Source: Antedon bifida (lineage: Eukaryota > Echinodermata > Crinoidea > Comatulida > Antedonidae). From it: a stretch of DNA of 64,000 nucleotides. The notes under the pieces were generated by a model. That model was not told where the DNA came from and ran no database searches. It saw only the letters and a list, made by a program, of their open reading frames with translations. The stretch's first letter is position 1. Each line of letters opens with the position of its first letter. Position numbers and translations under genes: made by a program. Positions 13,801 to 26,849 of the stretch are shown here, piece by piece. Location of the stretch: positions 9,305,001 through 9,369,000 of the forward strand of contig OY727095.1 in the NCBI GenBank assembly GCA_963402885.1. Direction: 5' to 3'.

Positions 13801-16800
13801 AGAAACTATGACTGTTTAAAAAAAGACATAATTTTGACGATTTTTTAAGCTTTTTCATAAAAAACGCGCACGAATTGTCTAATTCAACGTGTTCGTATGG
13901 CGTTATTTAAACTGGAAAAGGTCTAAATTGTTTTCAAAATTACTAGGAAAGACTTGAAAAATATAATTCAAGAGAAAAAAATATGTTTTTAACGCTACGT
14001 GCGCACCGCGTGCGTAAAAAATTGCGCGCCCGTGGGAATTTTTGACATGCTCAAAATGACCAGAAACGCATAAAAAGTTGATTAGAAATTAATTTTGCGC
14101 ATTTTGAAATTTTAAATGCGCGTGCGCGCGTAACTTCTTGTGAAACATGCCATTTTTAATCCGTAGAAAGTTTGCCCCTGATATGACTTAAATTTTGTCA
14201 AAGTGTCAATACTAAATGACTTTTGGTTTTTAATCTATAATCAATCATTGAAATTCATAAAATTGCGCGTAAGTCACGTTGCGCAACTATGACGTCATTC
14301 AAAAATAGGAGGTGCACAACTTCACGTAAATGCCCATATGTTGTCAAAGTTATGAAATGTTATGTTTACACATTTTAGAGAAACGCGAATCACAAAAAGG
14401 AAGGAAGGATCCAAGAATAATACAGAAAAAAAATATTGATCCCATACAATAACAAGGAGTTATCCGCTCTACCAAGCGGATAACTAATAATACAGAAAAA
14501 AAATATTGATCTCATACAATTACAAGGAGTTATCCGCTTGGTATACCAAGCGGATAACTAATAATACAGAAAAAAAATATTGATCTCATACAATTACAAG
14601 GAGTTATCCGCTTGGTATACCAAGCGGATAACTAATTACTATCCACACTATACGATTGCTTTATTAGTTTTATAATACTAATATGCCTATTAACTTGGTA
14701 AATCAAAATCAAATATATTAAAAACTACATCAATAAAACAAAGTTCACAACATGTTTCGGGTAATAAATTGTTTAGGCCTATATCATTTGACAACTTAAT
14801 TGTATTTACCTTTGCACACACGCGCGCAACATCAAAACAGAAAAAGTTCGTGTATTTTGTACCGATGAGGGCGATATTTCAAAACTCCATAGCAACTTTA
14901 AAATGGCGAACACAACAGTCAAAGGGTCAGGAAAGAAAGGCAAAACATCACACGCTACTATTCAAATTATGGGGAAAGGGCAAGACGCATATAAAGATAT
15001 AAACTGGAAGACGTTGAGTGTATGATTGTGTATATTTATGTTTTTTAAAAATCAACAACAATAGCTTAAATTTAAGCGATATGCTAGGCCTGCCTTTTCC
15101 GTTTTCGGGTTGTGTTTATGTTATTCAATTGAGTGAGGCGGTCAAAACACTCTTTGGCCCGAGCATTTTCGAATGCAAAGAAGGCATGTTGGGGCCTAGC
15201 TTAGGGTACAATTAGATCTAAACCTATTAGGCCTAGTGATCATGCATGCCTCTATCCACCATATGTACTACTACGGCCTACTAAAAAGATACATCCGCTT
15301 TATAAAACAACTATTCAACAGCAATACAAACAATATTTATAAAGTGAGTGGTTGTCTCAATTAATGTTATAAACTTTATAATAAAGTGGATGTTGTCTTT
15401 ATTAAAATAGGATGAAGAGGCCAGAAATCTGGAAAAAGAAGGATCTCTTGCATGGAAGATCTTGTCAAACTCACAGACACAAGCTCTTCAAGATATGACA
15501 GTAGAAGATGTTGAGAAGTAAGCGCAGTCGTCCATAGGCTCTATGTGTATCTAGGAATAGCCTAGGCCAGTAGTCAGGACATACCTAGCCTATCAATCCA
15601 TACTAGTATTTAGAGTAGGCCTAGTTGTTTTTATTGGTTATAAATTTCTGACATTAATTTATATTAATATTAAATGTTTTAAATAAACTTGAATTGAATT
15701 ATATTTTATGAATATGTAATTTTATATTAATTTTTAAGTTTTATGTTCTCTAACTAAGATGATATTTCAATGAAAATATGAGAATAAATTTATAGTTGAT
15801 TGAATTCAACATTGTCATCATCATGAACAAAAGCCTGTAAAAATGTAGATGTTTTCAATATCTTTTCAGAAAATTAGCCGTCATCTTGGAATTAACAAAT
15901 TCATCGACTGACCCTCAGGATGCAATTCTACTTGACTATTACACAGTTGGGTTTTGGTGGGCCAAAGAAGAGGGTTTCACATCACAACAACTGTCAGCAT
16001 TCATCACAGTGTTAAATAGGCTGCTTGAAAATATTAAAGGTACAGTACCAAATATGGTAGTTCTGTTGATTTCATTTCATGTAGGCCTGTACAATAAGGA
16101 ACAAGAATAAAACATGAGCATAATGAATAACAGCTAAGGACATGCCATAGGTCACCCCAAACAAAAACTAAATCACTGTCACTGTAAGCAGCGGTGACCC
16201 TCGGATATATAAAAAATACATTGAACAAAATATAGATATAAAACTTTAAAAACATGTGAAAGTATCCCCAACTAATGATGTATTAACAATAAATATTCAG
16301 ATTAAAAATTAATATGGTTACAATTCATGATACAAATTGAAAATTCCAAAGCACACTTTTTAAGTTTAAATGCTTTTTAAATTAATTAAGAAATGTTTTT
16401 TTCTTTTTCAATAACCGTAGATAAGAACTACTCGTTATCAGAAAATATATCAGATTTAAAGTCCATGATGGTTGGTATAGGAGCAGACAGTGTTGAGGCG
16501 TCAGGTGGTCTTGATTTTTTAGATGTTGAGCAAGCAATCAAGATATCTGACTATATTAAGAGCTCGTAAGTAAAGATATTTGGTAGCCATGGTAGACCCC
16601 TGTCTCGACATTGCTCGCTGGACACCTGAAGGACTGTGGTGGGGTAAATGTGTACCCTCTTCCTTTATTTTGCTACCTAGGAAAGATCGTGATAGCGATA
16701 GATGCGGATGGTGATCTCTCGGAGACTAGACGAAAGGGATTGTACATAAAATTTATTTAATTTTGTATACACCACACACTGTATGAAAAAAAGTGGAATT

Positions 16801-18539
16801 GCAACAGCTATAGCCAGTGGAGCAGTAACCTTCAACTATGAAGTTTGCTCCTAAATGGAAGGAGAAGAAGGAAACTTTTTCTTCCTGTGCATACTGAATA
16901 CAAAATAGTGTATTGCCATTCATATCAATATCGTATTGTTTATCAAATTTCATTACTAATCTCCATTAGGTTATTTCAACATCATAGAATGTACGAATTC
17001 ATGTTTCACGGTCAAAGGAAAGAAGAAATTATTGGTACAGAGGTAAAATACTTTAATGTTTAGTGTATGAACAATGGAGAGAATTGCATCGCAGCACTTT
17101 TTTCTTTATTTTATCACTACAGTAAATTGTGTTTTCGTTTACAGCTTTGTGTTGAAACATTACCCGCAGCTAATGTCCCCTTCCCAGCTCCACTTGATGA
17201 AGGCCTTGTTGAGGACATGTATAATGAATATATTGCACCACCAGAAGCATTTGACGAAAGTGAAAATGAAGAACTTGCAAAATCTGCAACTCCAAATGAA
17301 GAACAATTAACAGAAAAAAAAGATGAAGAAGGTATTGTTGCTATTCATTTTAACTTGCACCTTCTTTGATCATTTTGAGGTTTTAAAAATGGGATTTATA
17401 GAAGCTCATGTGGCTTATGTGCTTTTTATTTTAATTAAGGACTGTGTCAACACTATTCAACTGCTGCAGTTACTGCAGTAACACTTTAATCTGTTTATAC
17501 ATACACATGGTTTATTGCAATAACTGACTCAAAAATTTAAATGCATTATTGCAGTAAAAAATTACTTTCTACAGTAACTGCAGTAAAATAATTTTGGCAG
17601 GTAAACGCAAAATTTGTTTTGGCAAGTAATGATTAAATTTTTTTATCTTTATTTGATAATCATCTTTATTTGATCATCATCATTCCTGATGATCAAATAA
17701 AGATCGAAACGTTGAATAATGGCTTGCCTCTTGTTATTTTGAGTCATAGTACTATGTTATTGGCATGATTTCTTATACTTTGTTTAATTCAGGTTGTTTA
17801 TTTCCACAAAATAATAAACCTTCAGAATATGCCCCATGTAGTAGGTTTTATGTAGATTTGTTATGAATTCTTTTACAGTGCTGAAAGTCCAAGTGGAGGT
17901 TGATCCTTTAAATGACGTCACAGCTGACGATGTCAAACGAATGTTTGATATTGTGTCTGCAGAAATGTTTGGAAACTTACAGGTCAGTTTATTGTTTTCA
18001 GAAAGTCACTTTCAGTATCCATTGATGGCACATGAATAAATATATTAATGGAAATAACCATGTTCCTCACAATTAGTATTCTCAAATGTACTTGGTTCTT
18101 GAGGTGATAATCCCTATTTCAGCTCAAATAATGCTATATTGTCGGGATTGTGTGCAGGCAAACAGGATATAAAGGGCCTCCCATAACTGCCATAACATCA
18201 ACAGAACTCAGGGGTAAAAGATGTCCTTGGTTCTTTAAGTTGCACATGGGCCATAAATGTATACTAGACCTCCATTTTTTGTAAGTCTTATTCACCACTA
18301 GAACTATGAATAAGCCCAAGAGCTACAGTATTTTAAAGTTATACAGTAGGATGCTGTGTAAATAAACTCAGCTCGCCTTGTACTTACTATTTAGTAAAAA
18401 CATTCTTCTGTCTACTTATAATCTATACAACCTTCATTTATTTCATTTAAAGATTGACGTCACTAGAAAGCTACGTGAAAGAGAAGTGGAGATCATCACA
18501 AGAATAAACAAAATACACAAAGTTGCAGAAACTACATGA
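7841..18539 (+). CDS. CABCOCO1: CABCOCO1-like ciliary protein with CLAMP / flagellar C1a-32 domain
   Basis: Nine exons join in frame: 7841-7903, 8069-8167, 15411-15517, 15870-16039, 16421-16565, 16970-17042, 17145-17331, 17879-17982 and 18453-18539, giving 344 residues and TGA. The start is the first ATG after an AG acceptor at 7837, so an untranslated exon probably precedes it. The N-terminus is basic and Ser/Thr-rich (MSKSRRLRRTSSTISPL). The core carries DAILLDYYTVGFWWAKEEGF, MMVGIG, GGLDFLDVEQA, LFQHHRMYEFMF and VPFPAPLDEG, which match my memory of human CABCOCO1 (C10orf107) and the CLAMP family (Chlamydomonas central-pair C1a-32). An acidic linker and a short charged C-terminal helix follow. 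The expected role is in motile cilia or sperm flagella. Intron 2 (8168-15410) has been swollen by a tandem repeat array. Confidence 0.82.
8226..14410. repeat. Three-unit tandem array of a ~1.52-kb non-autonomous element
   Basis: Near-identical units begin AACTAGACATGAAACTCGTC at 8226, 9741 and 11265 (spacing 1515 and 1524 bases). Each runs to a GAAGGAAGGAAG tract. The third is split by a 1.6-kb insertion and ends about 14410. Each unit opens with a hairpin, AACTCGTCA / TGACGAGTT, followed by GTTAGTTATCCGC. Each also contains four perfect TGACGTCA palindromes (in unit 1 at 8668, 8845, 9022 and 9615) and CpG-rich GCGCGC stretches. The 68-102 residue open frames at the unit starts resemble no protein I know. 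The family is unknown; tandem Helentron-like or satellite-like amplification is possible. Confidence 0.85.
11655..13275. mobile_element. 1.62-kb TIR element nested in third array unit, TTTAAA/TTAA target duplication
   Basis: The array sequence CCCTTTTAAATGTG, intact in units 1 and 2, is interrupted here. The insert begins GGGGGGTTCCGGGTTTAAAA and ends with the near-exact inverse TTTTAAACCCAGAACCCCCC. It is bracketed by TTTAAA at 11649-11654 and 13276-13281. A TTAA-type target is typical of piggyBac-like elements, but no transposase is visible; the 65-residue frame at 11712 is not recognisable. The interior holds TAGGCCTA motifs. Confidence 0.88.
14416..14635. repeat. Three ~73-bp tandem repeats ending in a perfect palindrome
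   Basis: Copies start at 14416, 14486 and 14560 with AATAATACAGAAAAAAAATA. Each ends in a palindrome whose half-site is AGTTATCCGCTTGGTA; the first copy has a shortened centre. The palindrome's AGTTATCCGC also occurs near the left end of each 1.5-kb unit, so these copies probably represent the right terminus of the same element. Confidence 0.8.
17662..17740. repeat. 18-bp perfect hairpin with hammerhead-like core, dispersed repeat copy
   Basis: ATCTTTATTTGATCATCA (17662) and TGATGATCAAATAAAGAT (17687) form an 18-bp stem with a 7-base loop. Downstream comes CGAAACGTTGAATAATGGCTT. A related copy lies at 46170. It is intronic in CABCOCO1. Confidence 0.6.
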
Positions 18540-18686
18540 AAGACATTGTTCAGTCATTTTAATTTATATCGATGGGTCAATCATCTCTATGCTGTATTAA
18601 CATAGAATAATATTTCATAAGAGTATTATTGTATTAAAATTAATACATGTATATATTTTGTACAAATAACATAAAGTATGTTTGTA

Positions 18687-18692
18687 AATAAA
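18687..18692 (+). terminator. Poly(A) signal of CABCOCO1
   Basis: AATAAA lies about 150 bases after the stop codon and is a plausible cleavage signal for this transcript. Confidence 0.55.
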
Positions 18693-19302
18693 GATTTTGA
18701 AAATAATATATATCTATTTATTTATTCAATTTTCTGCCATATACAATACAAAGAAGACAAAACAAATATAAAAGTGGTCAAGGAAAGACCAAACAGGTGC
18801 TAAACACCTGCTAGTTGGTCAACCCAGAACAGAGCACAGAAATAAACAAAAAAAAATTACATTCTACAATTAAAGCATATAGGCCTACAAGACAAACTAC
18901 ACACATTTTCAATATCAAAATTATATATTGAGATATTTGTTTTGTGGTACATAATTAAATAGAGTGAAGCTGAGAATTTCTCGATGTTTCGGTTGTTGTG
19001 TTATTACAACCATGTTCTGGAGTAATACATACGACATATTTGGATTCCTTTCTATAAACAAACTAATCTGACATAGGCCCTGGGGCGGATCCAGAGGGGG
19101 GGTCCACGGGGTCCGGACCCCCCCTAAATTTTAAGGGTGCCCTTTTTTTAGAGGTTCAATATTTTATTTGTGTGACATATTTGTGTGTATATTAGTATGC
19201 ACAGAGTAGGCTACACTAACCCCAAAAATAAAAACAGAAATTTATCACAATGAGCGCGATGTTAAGTTACGGCGGCCGATCAAAGAGCATCGTGAGAGGT
19301 GG

Positions 19303-21898
19303 TAGTCCATGGGATTTAGACTTTTAACTCACAAAAATTGCAAGAAAAGGTTTTTTTGATGAAATGTGTTCTGTAGACCCTACTGAACACATTTATCAAC
19401 GTTAGGACATTTTTCGACAACGGGAAGTAGCCTAATTTGCATAATTAAAAATGGCGGCCATTTTTAATAACGTACTATGTATCTTGGAAACCGCTAGTCA
19501 CAGATACTTAATTATGGTGTTAAAATCGTTAGAATATATGTTTTTATATTCACTTTAATGAAAAAGTTTGTCCAAAAATGAATGGAAGTGCTATTTCTAA
19601 CATTATTGACCTTTGACCTTGATTTATCATATCTCAGCAACCGCTAATCGGAGATAGACAAATTAGGGCTTAAATTGTTCAGAAACTACACATTTATATC
19701 CAGTCTAATGGCATGTTTTTACAAAAAATGGCGGATTCTAACATTATTGACCTTTGACCTTGATTTATCATATCTTAGCAACCACTAATCTGAGAGACAC
19801 ACAATATGGCTCAAACTGTTCAGAAACTACATATTTATATTTAGTCTAATGGCATGTTTTTACAAAAAATGGCCGATTCTAACATTATTGACCTTTGAAC
19901 TTTGCACTACATAAAATCGCATAACTTTGAAAATATTGTACACATGAAATTATTTTTAGTGTCAAATTGTACAGAACATACATGTTTCTATAGAGTTCAA
20001 TGACACATTATGTCCAATAATGACCTATTGTATGGTTATTAACATTTGAACTATATTTGAAAATGATTTTTAAACCCGGAATCTTCTTCATGTAGGCATT
20101 CATTAGAACATGTGATTTGGCACTACTTGTTTAGAATATGGTGGTAATTTAAAGTGCATGTAACCAGTTGATTTAATTTAGTTACTGAAAATATTCACTT
20201 TAAAAAAAAATATTAGACTACATACATTATAGGTTTAGATTATTAATACATTTTAAATTATTAGGTCTTACATCTTACTCAGGAAAAAGTTGATGTTGAC
20301 ACTATTAACAGAGCCAACAAAGAGGTAGGCTTTTTTTATGATATATTGTACATACTTTAAATAGGCCATGCCATTTTGCAGGTTTATTAAAGTTTTTTTC
20401 AAGTTAGTAATTTATTTTTTGATCAAATTAAATTGGCATTACATAGCATATTCAACAAACAAATTTCTAAAGATTATTTAGTTTATATTTTGTTAAGGAT
20501 AGCATCACTCTTCAGGGCATTCTTTTAGGTTGAAACATAGTCTTATTTATTAAGAAGGCCTTTTCTACTACTAGACGCATTGTTGACAACTGGAATTTTA
20601 AAAGATCGATATTAATGCAACATATTTAGTTTAGTTTAATTAATTGGCTATCGAGACTCATAGTTAGGCTGACCACCACTTGCAATATTTTCGCCGTATA
20701 CAGTAAAAACCTCAGTTTATTTATTTATTTCAATAACCATATACAGTATGACTACTAGTGGTGTATAGTTTTTAACCTTTTATAATTTGTTTTTGTATTT
20801 TTTTTACGTGAATGTATTGTGTATGTACCATGTTTCTATGTGGTTTAATTTTTACCATTTTTTAACCATCAATTTTAATGCTTTTAATATAAATATCTTG
20901 TAATTCAGCTTCAGCTGCGAAGACGATAAGAAATAAAATAAACAAACGTGTAAACTTGTAGGCAGTTTATGGATGAATGCAATAGTTTATGCTTATAAAA
21001 AATGTAATGTACCATGGCCTACTTTAAACTAAACATAATAAGTCAACGTTGCAACTCTTACATTTTAGAGTGCCAACTCACATGTTCTAATGGATGTCCA
21101 CATGAAGAAGATTCCGGGTTTAAATCCTTTTCAAATATAGTTCAAATGTTATTAACCATACAATAGGCCATTATTGGACAAAATGTGTCATTGGACTCTA
21201 TAGAAACATGTATGTTCTGAACAATTTGACACTAAAAATAATTTCATATGTACAATATTTTCAAAGTTATGCGATTTTATGTAGTGCAAAGTTCAAAGGT
21301 CAATAATGTTAGAATCGGCCATTTTTTGTAAAAACATGCCATTAGACTAAATATAAATATGTAGTTTCTGAACAGTTTGAGCCATATTGTGTGTCTCTCA
21401 GATTAGTGGTTGCTAAGATATGATAAATCAAGGTCAAAGGTCAATAATGTTAGAATCCGCCATTTTTTGTAAAAACATGCCATTAGACTGGATATAAATG
21501 TGTAGTTTCTGAACAATTTAAGCCCTAATTTGTATATCTCCGATTAGTGGTTGCTGAGATATGATAAATCAAGGTCAAAGGTCAATAATGTTAGAAATAG
21601 CACTTCCATTCATTTTTGGACAAACTTTTTCATTAAAGTGAATATAAAAACATATATTCTAACAATTTTAACACCATAATTAAGTATCTGTGACTAGCGG
21701 TTTCCAAGATACAGAGTACGTTATTAAAAATGGCCGCCATTTTTAATTATGCAAATTAGGCTACTTCCCGTTGTCGAAAAATGTCCTAACGTTGATAAAT
21801 GTGTTTAGTAGGGTCTAAAGAACACATTTCATCAAAAAAACCTTTTCTTGCAATTTGTGTGAGAAAAGGGTCATTTTTTAGCTAAATCCCATGGACTA
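19303..21898. repeat. Inverted repeat with ~825-bp arms and ~945-bp spacer
   Basis: The left arm (19303-20124) and right arm (21069-21898) are reverse complements with few mismatches; for example GGGAAGTAGCCTAATTTGCA at about 19421 has its complement at about 21750. Each arm contains tandem degenerate copies of a segment including AACATTATTGACCTTTGACC. Transcripts through it would form a very long hairpin. Confidence 0.88.
20265..20324 (+). other. Exon-like 60-base segment in the palindrome spacer
   Basis: An AG acceptor (TTATTAG) precedes and a GTAGGC donor follows an open 60-base frame reading VLHLTQEKVDVDTINRANKE. It is symmetric (phase 0/0) and looks like coding sequence in composition. 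I do not recognise the protein. It may be an exon captured by the element or chance. Confidence 0.35.
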
Positions 21899-23738
21899 TG
21901 GTGACGCGTGATGATCTCTACTTAAACTTCTAAAAATAGATCGTTTCACATACTACAGAGGGCGCATGTAAACTTTTTACGATTCAACTCCGCGTACGTT
22001 ACCATGCGCGCTATGTCATTGACTCGATTATTTGTCCATTGGTAAACACATTTTTATGTATTATTATTCTGAAAATAATTGAACTGTAAACATAATTCTT
22101 TTGAGTATTTGTTTATTTACATATCATTCCATCAGATCAACTATTTTTTATTTCCATTACATCGAACCAAACATGTAAAAAATGTAGTTAAAATATCGTA
22201 CTATCTAGCGCGTACGACCATACGCGGTAGATTGTTTACTAAAAAATCATCGAAATTAGACTATTCAACCTTGTTTTTGTAGTTGAGCCTCTCATGACCT
22301 GGGATTTGTTTGTCTTCCTATGCCAAGATAATATAGTTCTACAAGTTGAAGCCATGTGCTTTTTTCTCTGAGAAATATTTATTATAAGTGCCAAAAAAAA
22401 TGTTTTTTTCTCGATATGAAGCCTTTATTATTCAAATCTTTTAAAGAAAAATCACACATACCATAAAGAAGGTTCATTTATTTCATTTTTGAAACAATAT
22501 TTGTGAAAATTACGTGAGGCTCAACTACAAAACCACCATTTTGTGATATGATGTCATCGTAAGCCAATCAAAGCTGAGCTTTCCCGCGATCGGCAGAGCT
22601 CACGGTTGAATGATTTTGGATTCTGGCTATTTGATTGGTGGACGCGAATCACCCACAGCGGAATGTTTTCTCTATCTCGCGTGTACCAAGAAGTCACGTG
22701 ATCTCTCTGTACTGAACGGTACTACACAAATTTAGAGCAATGAATTTGTACGAATTCCGTTAAATAAACAACTCTATATATTTTATAAACATTTAATAAC
22801 ATATTTTATTGATATTTCCAATGTTGATATATAAAAGAAATTACTATAAAACGTAATTATATGTAATTATTTTAGCGAAAAATGGCGCAATTTGTTTACA
22901 ACGTTCGTGGCTAAAAACGATCATTTTCGGCAATGTTTTAGACCCTATATTTCGAAAACTACAAGTCAGATTTTCGTAATTCTTTCTTTATTGGAATATT
23001 GAAACAAAATACCAACAGATAATGTTTAAATTGGTTGAAAAATAACAACTTTTAATTTTGCATCGTTATACCCTGCTAATAAGTGTCATTTCCGGCGAAC
23101 TAGAAAGGTGCCATTTATCATGGATTTTGCGTGCGAGAGTGCCATTTCCGGCCATCTAAGTGTGTCCTGTAACAAAATTCGCTTCGCCACAACCCCCACC
23201 ATGGGGGGGCTGTGGCTCAAATACTCAATATCTGATGTGCCCTTTTTATCGGCGGACCCCCCCTCTCAAAAATGTCTGGATCCGCCCCAGAGGCCTAACG
23301 GTATAACGATGTATAAAGGCAAAGTCTGTAACGATAATCATCAGTAATATCAAAGGTACATACAGATAGCACCAATACGTGCTTTATCCTGATACGAATT
23401 GTATGAATAATGATAAAAAACGGCAATACATTGATCATCAAGTCAGAGAGTAAACCTATTTAGATTTTGTTCTCGATTTTACTTATACCACATCGCAGCT
23501 ACATTTCTTCTATCTAGTAAGTATGTTATTCAAATGAATTGAGTTTGTCGTAGAAATGTAGTAACAATATAATTTACAGTATATACTATAGGTTAAATCG
23601 CTTAAAAATCACCCATTTATACTGATGCTGCAGTATTAAGCCATACAGTCAATCTGTAGGATTTTCTTAAACTATTCTAAAAATGTTTAATGTTTGTTAT
23701 TTTTATAATATAATCAGACTTCCATTAGTTGATCTGAA

Positions 23739-26849
<3,111 letters not shown>

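Larger units (their letters stand above)
19080..23290. mobile_element. 4.2-kb TIR element containing a large internal palindrome
   Basis: The ends are CTGGGGCGGATCCAGA (19080) and TCTGGATCCGCCCCAG (ending 23290), exact inverses. They are followed inward by G/C-runs (GGGGGGGTCC and GGACCCCCCC). AGGCC sits directly outside both ends (19075-19079 and 23291-23295), a likely 5-bp target duplication. GGGGCGGATCC ends recall hAT-type elements in my memory, but the duplication is shorter than their usual 8 bp. No transposase frame is visible. Confidence 0.8.
18540..23738. other. Intergenic region between CABCOCO1 and the subtilisin gene
   Basis: Most of it is one 4.2-kb inverted-repeat element (19080-23290). 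Before it lies the CABCOCO1 3' UTR, and after it about 450 bases of AT-rich DNA that should contain the protease promoter. The open frames at 22079 and 23108 lie inside the element and are not supported as genes. Confidence 0.6.

Noticed and set aside
8226..14410. CRISPR-like array
   Set aside because: Repeats are 1.5 kb and contiguous without unique spacers, and the genome is eukaryotic.
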